From Bacillus pumilus (GTDB lineage: Bacteria > Bacillota > Bacilli > Bacillales > Bacillaceae): a stretch of 64,000 bases of DNA. Positions 8,787 through 18,238 of this stretch are shown here, in pieces. Under the pieces are notes generated by a model. That model was given only the letters and a program-made list of their open reading frames with translations, was not told the DNA's origin and made no database searches. How positions within the stretch are numbered: position 1 is the first letter of the stretch; every line of letters begins with the position of its first letter. Both the position numbers and the translations under genes were made by a program. Location: contig NZ_CP027116.1 of assembly GCF_003431975.1 (NCBI RefSeq), positions 3,162,001 through 3,226,000 of the forward strand. Direction: 5' to 3'.

Positions 8787-9797
8787 TTACTGCACCTTTT
8801 TGACTGAATCTCTGATCATTAACTCTGTGTGTACATACACTTTTTCCATATGATCTTCTTCTTGTGCTTCACCATTTATGACCGATAGGATGGCTTCTGC
8901 TCCAAGTGCACACATTTTTTCGATTGGCTTTTTCACCGTGGTCAATGCAGGCGTGGTATAAGATGAGAATGCGATATCATCAAAACCGATAATAGAGACA
9001 TCTTCTGGACACGTTTTGCCTCTTGCAAATAACGCATTCATCGCTCCAATGGCCATATCATCGTTAGAGCAAAAAAGCGCTGTTGGCGGATGATCAAGGG
9101 TTAGCAGGGATTCCATTGATTCATAGCCATTTTTCATGTGGTAGTCGCCTGTGATCATATATTCTTTCTTCATAGGAATATGGTGATCAATTAACGCTTG
9201 GAGAAAGCCAGCTTTTCTTTCCTGAGTCGATTTAAAGCCTTCTTTTCCTTCAATAATGGCGATTTGATGATGACCTTGCTGAATGAAATAGTGTGCTGCC
9301 TGGTATGCTCCTTGACTATCATCTGCTAATATATTCATCACGTCATTACTTTCTACTCGGCGATTCAGCACAATGATTGGAATACCCTGTTGCTTAACAT
9401 GATGGATAAACGCTTCATCGTGCTCACTTTGACTCATAAGCAAAATGCCGTCGTAGCGCTGTTTATGAATGGTTGTATAATCATGAAAGTCGTCAATACC
9501 TCTTACAAACAAATTATAATGCTCTGTCATGACGCTATTGACGCCTTTTAACGCATCCACAAAAAAGCTTGAGGACGTGCCTTCTGTTAAACTCGTAAAA
9601 AACAGACCGATTGTAAATGATTTTTGTGATACAAGGCCTCTGGCATGGACATTCGGTGAATAATTTAGCTGTTTTGCAATCGACAAAATCTTTTGTTTTG
9701 TCTTCTCTTTAATAAAAGGACTGTTATTCAAAGCCCTTGATACCGTCGTATGAGAGACGTTTGCCAATTTTGCTATGTCTTTAATTGTGACTGTCAT
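8787..9797 (-). CDS. LacI-family transcriptional regulator of the uxa operon
   Basis: LacI/GalR repressor with an N-terminal helix-turn-helix (MTVTIKDIAKLANVSHTTVS) and hinge (YSPN), followed by a periplasmic-binding-like sugar domain. I choose ATG 9797 (336 residues) because it starts exactly at the conserved HTH and has an AGGCGG site 8 bases upstream; a longer reading from 9827 adds ten basic residues. It lies inside the galacturonate operon between uxaC and uxaB, so it probably senses a hexuronate or a pathway intermediate and acts on the palindromes at 11338-11372. Its role resembles ExuR/KdgR, but I cannot assign orthology. Confidence 0.88.
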   Translation of the reverse strand: MTVTIKDIAKLANVSHTTVSRALNNSPFIKEKTKQKILSIAKQLNYSPNVHARGLVSQKSFTIGLFFTSLTEGTSSSFFVDALKGVNSVMTEHYNLFVRGIDDFHDYTTIHKQRYDGILLMSQSEHDEAFIHHVKQQGIPIIVLNRRVESNDVMNILADDSQGAYQAAHYFIQQGHHQIAIIEGKEGFKSTQERKAGFLQALIDHHIPMKKEYMITGDYHMKNGYESMESLLTLDHPPTALFCSNDDMAIGAMNALFARGKTCPEDVSIIGFDDIAFSSYTTPALTTVKKPIEKMCALGAEAILSVINGEAQEEDHMEKVYVHTELMIRDSVKKVQ

Positions 9798-9865
9798 GCT
9801 ATTCCGCCTTTTATGATTTTTTACCATCTTATCATAAAACCGCTTTCATTTTCTTGCCTTTTTCC

Positions 9866-11302
9866 TCATGTGATTTCACGTTGATGATGGGGCTGCTTGG
9901 CACGATCAAATTGAAAATATTGCTTGGCATTTTCATAGCTGATTCCTTTCACGATTCCCCCTAACAGTTCAAGGTCGTATGGGGCTTCTCCCTTTTCTAC
10001 CCAATCTCCAATGATATCACAAAGCAGTCTTCGGAAGTATTCATGCCTCGTATACGACAAAAAGCTTCGTGAATCCGTCAGCATCCCGATGAAGCGGCTG
10101 ATCAGTCCTATACTGGAAAGAGCCATCATCTGCTCTGTCATTCCTTGCTTCGTATCATTAAACCACCAGGCTGTGCCATGCTGCATCTTCCCTGGTGTTT
10201 TTCCGTCTTGAAAGCTTCCAGCCAATGTTGAAATGACCACATTGTCACGAGGGTTCAAGGAATAAAGAATGGTTTTTGGCAATGCATCTTCTCGTTCTAA
10301 ACGATCTAATATTCTGCAAAGCGGCTTTGCCATGTCCTCATCATTCATCGCATCATATCCCGTATCTGGTCCGAGCCGCTCAAACATTTTCGTATTGTTG
10401 TTTCTAAGTGCATTAATATGAAGCTGCATGGCCCAGCCCCGCTCACAGTAAGCCTGACCTAGTATAATGAATGTCTGTGTTTTAAACTTGATTTTCTCTT
10501 CTTCCGTCAATGGATGCCCAGACATTCTTTTATGAAAAATGATCTCCACTTCATCTTCTGACGTTTCTTCATATGTCATTTCATTAATGGCATGATCTGA
10601 GATCAAACATCCCTGTTCATGGAAAAAATCAATTCTTGTACGGAGTGCATTTAAGAAGTCTTGATAGGATTGTATTGAAGTAGCTGAAACCTCTGCCAGT
10701 TCGAGAACATATTTTACAAACAGATCATTCGCTATATCTAGTGCTTTATCAGGGCGAAACCCTGGAAGCACTTGTACAGAGAATCCTTCTTCCCGCAGTT
10801 TTTGGTGATATTGAAGTGAATCGACTGGATCATCTGTTGTCACGACGGTTTCAACGTTTGATTTCACAATGAAGTCCCTCGCACCAAAACCCTTTCCTTG
10901 CAGCTTTTCATTCACTTTCTGCCAAATGAAGTCTGCGTTTTGTTCGTTTAATAGATCTTCAACTTCGAAATATCTTCTCAGCTCCAAATGAGTCCAATGA
11001 TAGAGTGGATTTCCTATGGTCATAGGGACGGTCTTCGCCCATGCCAAAAATTTTTCATCATCTGATGCATCACCCGTAACATGCGATTCAGGAATGCCAT
11101 TTGCTCTCATAGCGCGCCATTTGTAATGATCTCCATAAAGCCATGCTTCGGTGATATTTTGAAAGGTTTTATTTTCATAGATTTCTTTAGGACTTAAATG
11201 ACAATGGTAATCTATAATTGGAAGGTCCTTTGCAAACTCATGATATAGCTTTTCAGCCGTTTGACTGTTCAGTAAAAACTGATCATCTAAAAAGGCTTTC
11301 AT
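9866..11302 (-). CDS. uxaC: Uronate isomerase
   Basis: Isomerises galacturonate to tagaturonate (and glucuronate to fructuronate), the first step of the pathway. 478 residues of the amidohydrolase superfamily, with the metal motif DYHCHLSP near residue 31, LELRRYFEVEDLL, and a conserved C-terminal part containing SFLSYTRHEYFRRLLC. It is the first gene of the operon, with a good AGGGGG site and a recognisable promoter upstream. Length is normal. Confidence 0.93.
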   Translation of the reverse strand: MKAFLDDQFLLNSQTAEKLYHEFAKDLPIIDYHCHLSPKEIYENKTFQNITEAWLYGDHYKWRAMRANGIPESHVTGDASDDEKFLAWAKTVPMTIGNPLYHWTHLELRRYFEVEDLLNEQNADFIWQKVNEKLQGKGFGARDFIVKSNVETVVTTDDPVDSLQYHQKLREEGFSVQVLPGFRPDKALDIANDLFVKYVLELAEVSATSIQSYQDFLNALRTRIDFFHEQGCLISDHAINEMTYEETSEDEVEIIFHKRMSGHPLTEEEKIKFKTQTFIILGQAYCERGWAMQLHINALRNNNTKMFERLGPDTGYDAMNDEDMAKPLCRILDRLEREDALPKTILYSLNPRDNVVISTLAGSFQDGKTPGKMQHGTAWWFNDTKQGMTEQMMALSSIGLISRFIGMLTDSRSFLSYTRHEYFRRLLCDIIGDWVEKGEAPYDLELLGGIVKGISYENAKQYFQFDRAKQPHHQREIT

Positions 11303-11337
11303 TAAACCCCATCCCCCTTATCGTATGAAAAATATTT

Positions 11338-11351
11338 TGTTCACGTTAACA
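11338..11351 (-). promoter_or_regulatory. LacI-family/cre-like operator downstream of the uxaC -10
   Basis: TGTTCACGTTAACA is a near-palindrome centred on CG, one mismatch from the CcpA cre consensus. Its centre is exactly 21 bases (two helical turns) from that of the site at 11359-11372. Confidence 0.55.
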
Positions 11352-11356
11352 TTTTT

Positions 11357-11385
11357 ATTGTAATCGTTTACAAAGTTGATTTCAA
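11357..11385 (-). promoter_or_regulatory. Sigma-A promoter of the uxa operon with embedded operator/cre
   Basis: -35 TTGAAA (11380-11385) and -10 TACAAT (11357-11362) with a 17-base spacer on the minus strand. The spacer and -10 contain TGTAATCGTTTACA (11359-11372), which fits the cre consensus TGWNANCGNTNWCA at every fixed position and is also a typical LacI-family operator. Binding here would block polymerase directly. Confidence 0.75.
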
Positions 11386-11397
11386 TCCTAAAATAGG

Positions 11398-11434
11398 AAA
11401 AAACGATCTCCTTTAGAAAAGAAAATCGTTTTTT
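11398..11434 (-). terminator. Terminator after the sensor kinase
   Basis: Ten-base-pair A/T-rich stem (11398-11407 with 11425-11434), T run on the minus strand, directly after the kinase stop. Confidence 0.65.
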
Positions 11435-11436
11435 GT

Positions 11437-13191
11437 CTATTTTACAGGAGGTGATTTTTTTAGGATAATCGCAATAGTTGTTCCAGCACCTGGTTCACTC
11501 TCCACTTGAATATCACCGTCATGCAGCAGGACAAGTTCTTTTGCTATTGCCAGCCCGAGTCCTGTGCCATTCGTTGGGTCATTTGTATTTGTCCCTCTGT
11601 AGTAGCGGTTAAATAAGTGATCGACCGTTTCCTGTGCCATTCCGCATCCGTTGTCTTTCATTTCGATCCGAACTTCTTCATTTGTTTCAGATAAAACAGC
11701 TGTAATATGCGTACCTTTTTGATTATGCTTGACGGCATTCGCCAGTAGGTTCTCAATTACACGTCTGAACCAGGCTTTGTCGATCTCAAAAATGACACCG
11801 TTTGTTTGATCTTCAAAAGAGGATGGGAAGTCCTCAGAAAAGGAGTTTCTTGAAAACTCGTCCATAATAGAGGCGATAAACTCACCAAGCTCAACCGGTT
11901 TTCGATTAATAGGCAAGGCACCATTTTTTAAACGGTACGTGAGGTTTAAATCCTCAATCAAGGTAGACATGTATTCTGATTTCTCACGAATCACCTGGCC
12001 CATTTCCATCACTTCTTCTTTGGACCATTGATATTGATCGGATTCGAGCATCAGACCATAACCATAAATCGTACTAAGAGGTGTTTTCAAATCATGAGAA
12101 AGTCCGGCAATCCATTCTTCCCTTGTGGTTTGAATTTTTCTTCGGTTTACTTCATTCTCTTTTAAAGTATGCGTGAGCTGATCCATTGTTTTAAGGATAT
12201 CCTCAAATAATCGGTATTCCCGCTTAATACGGCCTTTTTTATTTTTACTGACTGGAATTCCTTTTCTGTTTGTTGGTTCCTGCAATTTATTTCTTGATAA
12301 GAAAATCAGCCAGCGGATAATGTGATAGATCGGCAGTCCATAGCGATACGAGTACCATAATGTCATGACGATGATAACCGTAAGCGCAAGACCCGCAATT
12401 AAAATGGTTGTATATTGATTTAAAGCGTCTGTCTCTTTCTCGTAAAGTTCGTCTGGGCTGTATACTTTATTTGGTACAGAAATGATGATATATAGGTTTT
12501 TATTCACTTTGATATAAGACAGGTCACTTCTAAACTCCCAAGGCTTCGATTGATACTTGAGCAGTTCAACATCTGTTACATCTTGTTTCATATTGGTATT
12601 GGTTCGAATGCCCTTTAAATATTTCCCTTCATCATTGAACAGGTGCACCGATCCATTCATTCTCTTCAAGAATTCTTTCGTTTCAACCGAATATTGAGAT
12701 AGTGCAGCCAAATCTTTCTCGTGCTGTTTCAAATAATTGGCTACCTTCGTGCTGTTCGTTTTAAACCCATACAACACGATAAAGCTTTTTTGATCAATCT
12801 CAATGGGCCAGAAGTACATCTTGTAATCTTTGAATTGTCTTTTTTCAAAGATCTTGATCATTTCATCCTTTTGATAGGATGTTGGAATGGTCTGAGGGCG
12901 GTGATAGCTATAGACGTTATGCTTTTTTGAATCAATCACTTGCAGCCAACCGTCTCGTTTTTTCACTGCTTGCTTGAGCTGATCATCGGCTTCCATTTTT
13001 CCATCCTCATTAAAATAAAGCCAGCTCATGAGTGTATCTCCATCAGCTTTTGTTAAACCGGTTTCAGCCATGTTCTCGTAGTGTTTTTTAAAATATAAAT
13101 TCTCAGAGAACGTATGTCCGATCATCAAAATGGCAATCACAATAAACATTTGCCCAACAAAGTGAAAGAAAAGTTTTGTTCGTAAATTCAT
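11437..13191 (-). CDS. yvrG: Membrane sensor histidine kinase (YvrG-like)
   Basis: Two-component sensor, 584 residues. One membrane helix at about 9-29, an extracytoplasmic sensor region of about 230 residues, and a second helix at about 262-280. HisKA domain with the phosphorylated His366 in GLSHDLKTPLSTIYG, then HATPase with NLLANAVKHN, DNGCGM and GTGLGLAIA. It follows the response regulator gene after 3 bases. Place and length match YvrG of B. subtilis, which with YvrHb influences cell-surface functions; the name rests on synteny and size rather than on alignment. Confidence 0.8.
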   Translation of the reverse strand: MNLRTKLFFHFVGQMFIVIAILMIGHTFSENLYFKKHYENMAETGLTKADGDTLMSWLYFNEDGKMEADDQLKQAVKKRDGWLQVIDSKKHNVYSYHRPQTIPTSYQKDEMIKIFEKRQFKDYKMYFWPIEIDQKSFIVLYGFKTNSTKVANYLKQHEKDLAALSQYSVETKEFLKRMNGSVHLFNDEGKYLKGIRTNTNMKQDVTDVELLKYQSKPWEFRSDLSYIKVNKNLYIIISVPNKVYSPDELYEKETDALNQYTTILIAGLALTVIIVMTLWYSYRYGLPIYHIIRWLIFLSRNKLQEPTNRKGIPVSKNKKGRIKREYRLFEDILKTMDQLTHTLKENEVNRRKIQTTREEWIAGLSHDLKTPLSTIYGYGLMLESDQYQWSKEEVMEMGQVIREKSEYMSTLIEDLNLTYRLKNGALPINRKPVELGEFIASIMDEFSRNSFSEDFPSSFEDQTNGVIFEIDKAWFRRVIENLLANAVKHNQKGTHITAVLSETNEEVRIEMKDNGCGMAQETVDHLFNRYYRGTNTNDPTNGTGLGLAIAKELVLLHDGDIQVESEPGAGTTIAIILKKSPPVK

Positions 13192-13194
13192 AAA

Positions 13195-13917
13195 TTAATT
13201 AAGAACCTTTGCTGGATGTGGTATAAATTTATAGCCCATACCACGGATCGTCACAATATATTCTGGCTGACTCGGATCTAACTCGATCTTTTCTCTCAGC
13301 TTTCGAATATGAACCATCACGGTGTTGTTATCACCATATGATGGAACGCCCCATACTTTCTCATAGATTTGATCTTTTGAGAGAACCACATTCGGATGAT
13401 CACAAAAGTACTTCAGCAAGGAGAGAAGCTGAGCTGAGCATGCGGTTACCTTTCCTCTTACTTTTAATTCGGCTGAATGAGGATGATAGGAGAAATGGGC
13501 ATATTCATATGGGCTTTGAGCATCCTCTTGGTCTTCCTGCAAGGAGATATAAGTTCGGTTTAAGTGAGCTTTAATTCTAGCCACTAGCTCTAGCGGGTTA
13601 AATGGTTTTGTAATGTAATCATCTGCCCCCTGCGCAAAGCCGGTCAGTTTATCTACATCAGACGTTCTTGCAGTTAAATAGAAAATGGGCGCTTTCGTAT
13701 ATTTTCTCATTTCAGGAAGAACATCAAAGCCAGACTTACCGGGCATCATCACGTCTAGAAGTAAGAGGTGGATGTCCTCGTTTTTGACAACATCTAATGC
13801 TTCATCTGCATGGTAGGCTTTATATATATGCTTGAATCCTTCTTTTTTTAATACGCGTTCAACCATTTTTACAATTGCTTCTTCGTCATCTGCAATCAAT
13901 ATTTTTGCTGTTTCCAC
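13195..13917 (-). CDS. yvrHb: OmpR-family response regulator (YvrH-like)
   Basis: 240 residues: receiver domain with acidic Asp10/Asp11, phospho-acceptor Asp55 (LLLLDVMMPGKSGFD) and YITKPF, followed by an OmpR/PhoB winged helix ending VRGMGYKF-like (VTIRGMGYKFIP). The start codon is GTG with AAGGAAAG upstream. It is cotranscribed with the kinase downstream and is presumably its partner. Confidence 0.85.
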   Translation of the reverse strand: METAKILIADDEEAIVKMVERVLKKEGFKHIYKAYHADEALDVVKNEDIHLLLLDVMMPGKSGFDVLPEMRKYTKAPIFYLTARTSDVDKLTGFAQGADDYITKPFNPLELVARIKAHLNRTYISLQEDQEDAQSPYEYAHFSYHPHSAELKVRGKVTACSAQLLSLLKYFCDHPNVVLSKDQIYEKVWGVPSYGDNNTVMVHIRKLREKIELDPSQPEYIVTIRGMGYKFIPHPAKVLN

Positions 13918-14058
13918 GCATCTCTTTCCTTTCTAGCTATGATCTCTAACCGTATATTACCATTGTCTAAAGTAAAAAAGTACCTCTTTTCTGCATAAAA
14001 GCGAAAAAATATCAACTGGAAAAAACGGAAACACTAGGAAGGTTTAAAGACGCAAAAA

Positions 14059-14080
14059 AACTCGGCTATTTCACCGAGTT
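14059..14080 (-). terminator. Terminator after fhuC
   Basis: Seven-base-pair stem (14059-14065 with 14074-14080) and a run of seven T on the minus strand. Confidence 0.75.
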
Positions 14081-14093
14081 CATTTGACCTCTA

Positions 14094-14909
14094 TTATCCA
14101 TTTACAGCTTCTAGCTTTCTTTCATGATTCATCAAGTCATATGTTAAACAGATCGGCTTATTCGTTCTAGGATCAAGTACGATTTCTGCGTCAATGTGGA
14201 ATACCTGACCGAGCACCTCTTTGGTCATGACCTCATGAGGCGTACCATCTTTGATGACTTTTCCTTGATTGAGGGCAATCATGTAATGAGAAAAACGTGC
14301 CGCATGATTCAAATCATGAATGACCATCAATACAGTTCGTCCCTGCTCTCTGTTTAATCGTTCTAACAGTTGAAGAATTTCGAGCTGATGCGCAAGATCC
14401 AAATACGTCGTAGGCTCATCTAATAGAAGCAATTCTGTTTCCTGGGCAAGTGCCATCGCAATCCATACACGCTGACGCTGTCCACCGGAAAGTGCTTCAA
14501 TTGGGCGGTCATGAAAAGCAATCATGCCCGTTTCCTCAAGTGCCCATCGGATGATTCGCTTATCTTCATTTGATAAGCGACCAAATCCATTTTGATGCGG
14601 AAATCGTCCATATGATACAAGCTCATACACTGTCAATCCGCTCGGTGCTTCGGGCGTTTGCGGTAAGATCGCCATTTGTTTTGAAATTTCTTTTGTCGGC
14701 GTTTGATGGATCGCCTGGCCATTTAAGTAAACAGCGCCTTGCTGAGACTTCATGATGCGGGACATTGTTTTTAAGATCGTTGATTTCCCGCAGCCATTTG
14801 GTCCGATCAGTGTTGTCACCTTGCCTTTTGGGATACTGATATTTAAATCCTCTACGATTAAACGGTCTTGATAACCGATACATAGCTTTTTTGTTTCGAG
14901 CGATTTCAT
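14094..14909 (-). CDS. fhuC: Ferrichrome/hydroxamate siderophore ABC transporter, ATPase
   Basis: ATPase of the iron-siderophore importer. It has Walker A GPNGCGKST, signature LSGGQRQRVWIAMALAQ and Walker B LLLLDEPTTYLDL. The start is placed at ATG 14909 (MKSLETKKL), which has AAGGAG 9 bases upstream; the reading from 14930 (ATG overlapping the fhuG stop) is less likely. Last gene of fhuBGC. Its length of about 271 residues is normal. Confidence 0.9.
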   Translation of the reverse strand: MKSLETKKLCIGYQDRLIVEDLNISIPKGKVTTLIGPNGCGKSTILKTMSRIMKSQQGAVYLNGQAIHQTPTKEISKQMAILPQTPEAPSGLTVYELVSYGRFPHQNGFGRLSNEDKRIIRWALEETGMIAFHDRPIEALSGGQRQRVWIAMALAQETELLLLDEPTTYLDLAHQLEILQLLERLNREQGRTVLMVIHDLNHAARFSHYMIALNQGKVIKDGTPHEVMTKEVLGQVFHIDAEIVLDPRTNKPICLTYDLMNHERKLEAVNG

Positions 14910-14929
14910 CTGTTGTCTCTCCTTCCTCA

Positions 14930-15952
14930 TCAGTTCGTTTTCATCAATAAGTAAATGAAGTAAGGTGCGCCTAAAGCAGAAACGACGAGCCCAACTGGCA
15001 CCTCTGATGGTGCGAGTATGACGCGACCAAGTGTATCTGCCAGTAATAATAACAGGGCGCCGATCAACGCAGAGGCCGGGATCATGCCTTGATGCTTTGG
15101 CCCAACAAGCTTTCTCGCCAAGTGTGGTGCGGCTAATCCTAGGAACGAGATACTGCCTGCAACCGCGACACTTGCACCTGCTAATGCAACGGCAATCAGC
15201 ATCAGAAAGCTTCTTTCTTTATGAACTGAAATCCCTAATCCATAGGATAGCTGGTCACCCAAATTCATGATATTTAAGTAGCGTGCTCTCACCAGCGCTA
15301 GCACAAGGAAAATGAGCATCCATGGCAGAACAGACAGGACATACGTCCAGCTCGATCCCCAAATGCTTCCTGATAACCATACGATCGCTTGGTTAAAATC
15401 ATTTGGGCTCATTTTTAATTGAATGACCACAATTGCTGCTGAAAACGCAGCATTGACGCCAATTCCCGTTAAAATCAATCGAACAGGTGTAATCCCTTTT
15501 TTCCACGCTAACACATAGATGAGAAATGCAGCAAAGCCTGCACCTGCAAATGCGAAAAGCGGCAGTACAAAGATCGTCAAATCACCTAGGTTCGACATCG
15601 AGCCTTGGAATGCAAAGATAAAGAGTACCACGGCAAATCCAGCGCCCGCATTCACACCAAGAATACCTGGATCAGCCAAGCCGTTTTGAGAAACACCTTG
15701 CCAGATGGCTCCTGATACAGCAATAGAAGCACCCACAAGTAAAGCAATGATCATTCGTGGAAGTCTGAATTCGAACAAGACAAGCTCATCCATTTCACTT
15801 CCAAACCCCAAAAATGTTTTTAATGTATCTATCGGAGAAATACGAATTTCTCCGGTATTTAAACTAATTAAAAATACGGCGGCGATCGCTAACAAGATCA
15901 TCAGCATCGTTCGTTTATATTTCTTTTTCTTTGCCTGCTGCACCATTTCCAT
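14930..15952 (-). CDS. fhuG: Ferrichrome ABC transporter, permease FhuG
   Basis: FecCD-family permease, 340 residues and about ten membrane helices. Family motifs RLPRMIIALLVGASIAVSGA, NGLADPGILGVNAGAGF and GSISFLGLAAPHLAR. The ATG at 15952 lies directly against the fhuB stop, so the two permeases are translated together and probably form a heterodimer. Confidence 0.9.
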   Translation of the reverse strand: MEMVQQAKKKKYKRTMLMILLAIAAVFLISLNTGEIRISPIDTLKTFLGFGSEMDELVLFEFRLPRMIIALLVGASIAVSGAIWQGVSQNGLADPGILGVNAGAGFAVVLFIFAFQGSMSNLGDLTIFVLPLFAFAGAGFAAFLIYVLAWKKGITPVRLILTGIGVNAAFSAAIVVIQLKMSPNDFNQAIVWLSGSIWGSSWTYVLSVLPWMLIFLVLALVRARYLNIMNLGDQLSYGLGISVHKERSFLMLIAVALAGASVAVAGSISFLGLAAPHLARKLVGPKHQGMIPASALIGALLLLLADTLGRVILAPSEVPVGLVVSALGAPYFIYLLMKTN

Positions 15953-17005
15953 TTAAATTCCGCTCCTTTCGCGTCTAGCTAAATATAAGAAGAAAGGAAC
16001 GCCTATAATGGCAGTAATGGCGCCGACTGGCGTTTCAAATGGAGCATTGACCAATCTTGCAGCAATGTCTGCATAAATTAGCAGAATGGCACCTAAAATA
16101 GCCGAGCATGGGATAATCCATCGATAGTCCACTCCGACCAAGAATCGAGTAACATGGGGGATGACAAGCCCGATGAAACCAATAGAGCCTGCCACCGACA
16201 CGGCAGCACCGGTTAAAAGAATCACGACCAATATGCCTAGCACCTTAACCGTTTTCGTATATTGACCGAGCCCTTTCGCCAATTCATCACCTAAGCTCAG
16301 AACAGTGATCGAGCGAGCAAGGACCATCGCAATGATGAGTCCTGCAATGGCAACTGGAATAATAATCTTTATGTTGCTCCAATTCACACCTGCCACGCCG
16401 CCAGCGTACCAAAAGCTCATGTCCTGAGCGACGTCAAACCGGATGGCAATTGCTGAAGAGATGGAACTTAAAAGGGCTCCAACCGCTGTCCCAGCAAGTG
16501 CAAGCTTCACTGGGGTCAGTCCTCCTTTTGACAGAGTACCGACACCAAACACAATAGAGGCACCAAGTGCGGCTCCGGCAAACGACCAAAGAATTAATGT
16601 AAAAGAAGATTGGCCTGGGAAAAACGCAAATGCAATGGCTATTGCAAATGCAGAGCCATTTGTCACACCCATAATTTCAGGAGATGCAAGCGCATTTCTT
16701 GTCATCCCTTGCATAATGGCACCTGATACGGCTAAAAAGGCACCAACGAGTGCAGCACCAACTGTACGTGGCAGCCTCAATTCCCGGATGATTTGATGTG
16801 AAGTTTGCTCTTGATCAAAATGAAAAATGGCGTCCCATACAGTGTGTAGATGAATGTTTGCCGCTCCTAATGATACCGATAAAAAAAGACCAAATGCTAA
16901 AGCGATGATTCCTATGATGACAACAGCTGCTGTTCCAAAGGGCTTCGTGACAATATCCATTGCATCGTCTTTGGCTGGCAGCTGTTTATTCGATTGTGAG
17001 CCCAA
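15953..17005 (-). CDS. fhuB: Ferrichrome ABC transporter, permease FhuB
   Basis: Second FecCD-type permease, 350 residues, with RLPRTVGAALVGAFLAVSGA, NALASPEIMGVTNGSAF and GSIGFIGLVIPHVTR. First gene of fhuBGC, transcribed away from fhuD. A Fur box lies between the predicted -10 (17074-17079) and the start codon, so iron represses the operon. Confidence 0.9.
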   Translation of the reverse strand: MGSQSNKQLPAKDDAMDIVTKPFGTAAVVIIGIIALAFGLFLSVSLGAANIHLHTVWDAIFHFDQEQTSHQIIRELRLPRTVGAALVGAFLAVSGAIMQGMTRNALASPEIMGVTNGSAFAIAIAFAFFPGQSSFTLILWSFAGAALGASIVFGVGTLSKGGLTPVKLALAGTAVGALLSSISSAIAIRFDVAQDMSFWYAGGVAGVNWSNIKIIIPVAIAGLIIAMVLARSITVLSLGDELAKGLGQYTKTVKVLGILVVILLTGAAVSVAGSIGFIGLVIPHVTRFLVGVDYRWIIPCSAILGAILLIYADIAARLVNAPFETPVGAITAIIGVPFFLYLARRERSGI

Positions 17006-17046
17006 AACCAGTCTCTTCCTTTCCGTTCATATCTATTCTTTATCAG

Positions 17047-17079
17047 TGATAATGATTATCAATCTCGAAGTCTAGTATA
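17047..17079 (-). promoter_or_regulatory. fhuBGC promoter and Fur box
   Basis: TGATAATGATTATCA at 17047-17061 is an exact 7-1-7 Fur box. The -10 TATACT (minus strand) is at 17074-17079, placing the box at about +6 to +20. Confidence 0.85.
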
Positions 17080-17209
17080 TCATTTTCTTTTCTTTTTGAA
17101 ATCATTGTTCTGAACATTTTTTTATTTTCATCAAAAAACCGGGAGAAATTCACCATTTTTCTTTCGGTCCGAAAATAGCCGATGCATTTTTCATCCTATC
17201 ATGTTACGA

Positions 17210-17236
17210 TATAATCGAAATTGAGAATCATTATCA
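17210..17236 (+). promoter_or_regulatory. fhuD promoter and Fur box
   Basis: -10 TATAAT at 17210-17215, and TGAGAATCATTATCA at 17222-17236, a Fur box with one mismatch to the 7-1-7 consensus, overlapping the expected transcription start. Confidence 0.85.
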
Positions 17237-17263
17237 AAAGAAAATGAATAGGAGAGACTCTTT

Positions 17264-18202
17264 GTGAAAAAACGACATGGATTTCTGTTGATTTCCTTAG
17301 CTATCCTTATGCTGTTTACAGCTGCTTGCGGCAGCAATTCAAATAAAGACTCTGGTGCCAGTCAGAATGACACGATTACTTATCAGGATGTTAAAGGTGA
17401 AGTTAAGCTCCCTAAAGATCCGAAACGAATTGTACTTCTGGCAGAAAGCTACTATGGAGACCTCGTAACACTTGGCAAGACGCCGATTGCTGCAACCGCC
17501 CCCATCTTTAAAAACCCTTTCTATCAAGGAAAAACAGATGGAGTCAAAAACCTTGGTACGACACCTTCGGTTGAAAAGGTAGCCGCTTTGAAGCCAGATA
17601 TGATTATCGCTTGGGGAGAAGATGAAAAATTTGATCAATACAAAAAGATTGCTCCAACCGTTGCGATAAAATACAATCAATACTCCTTTAAAGATCAACT
17701 AAAAGAATTCGGTAAAATGACAGGCACATCAAAAAAAGCAACAGAATGGATCAAGAAATGGGATACAAAAATAGCTGAGGTGAAGCCTAAAGTAACAAAA
17801 GCCGTTGGCAGCAAAACCGTTTCAATCGTATCGCCATTTGATAAAGGCATTTATATCTTTGGAAACACGTTTGCACGCGGAGGCGAAATCATTTATGACG
17901 AGCTGAAATTACGTGCACCGAAAGCCGTTCAAAAAGACGCCATCGACAGTGGTGTAGGCTATGCAAACATTTCGCTTGAAAAGCTGCCTGATTACGCAGG
18001 CGACTATATTTTTACTAGCCCATGGAGCGGTTCAAAAAGTAAAGGAGATCAAGTGTATGAAAGCAGCATTTGGACATCCCTCTCTGCTGTAAAAAATAAA
18101 CACGTATTTGAAATCGATCCTGTCGGTTACTTCTTTAATGATCCAGTGTCACTAGAAGGTCAGCTTGAGTTTATTGTGGACCGATTAACATCTGCATCAT
18201 AA
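17264..18202 (+). CDS. fhuD: Ferrichrome/siderophore-binding lipoprotein
   Basis: Lipid-anchored receptor for iron-hydroxamate complexes, 312 residues. Signal peptide with lipobox FTAAC (Cys22). A TroA/FhuD-type fold follows, with GEVKLPKDPKRIVLLAESY and KPDMIIAWGEDEKFDQYKKI. The start is GTG with GGAGAG 8 bases upstream. Divergent from fhuBGC, sharing a 258-base Fur-regulated region. The exact siderophore cannot be read from sequence. Confidence 0.9.
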   Translation: MKKRHGFLLISLAILMLFTAACGSNSNKDSGASQNDTITYQDVKGEVKLPKDPKRIVLLAESYYGDLVTLGKTPIAATAPIFKNPFYQGKTDGVKNLGTTPSVEKVAALKPDMIIAWGEDEKFDQYKKIAPTVAIKYNQYSFKDQLKEFGKMTGTSKKATEWIKKWDTKIAEVKPKVTKAVGSKTVSIVSPFDKGIYIFGNTFARGGEIIYDELKLRAPKAVQKDAIDSGVGYANISLEKLPDYAGDYIFTSPWSGSKSKGDQVYESSIWTSLSAVKNKHVFEIDPVGYFFNDPVSLEGQLEFIVDRLTSAS

Positions 18203-18205
18203 AAA

Positions 18206-18235
18206 AAACGTTTCTCCAAATATGGAGAAACGTTT
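18206..18235. terminator. Bidirectional terminator between fhuD and yvsH
   Basis: Perfect 12-base-pair stem (18206-18217 with 18224-18235), with A run before it and a short T-rich tail after it; serves both convergent genes. Confidence 0.8.
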
Positions 18236-18238
18236 CCC

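Noticed and set aside
14930..14930. fhuC start overlapping the fhuG stop
   Set aside because: The ATG at 14909 has a much better ribosome binding site and begins at the conserved ABC region.
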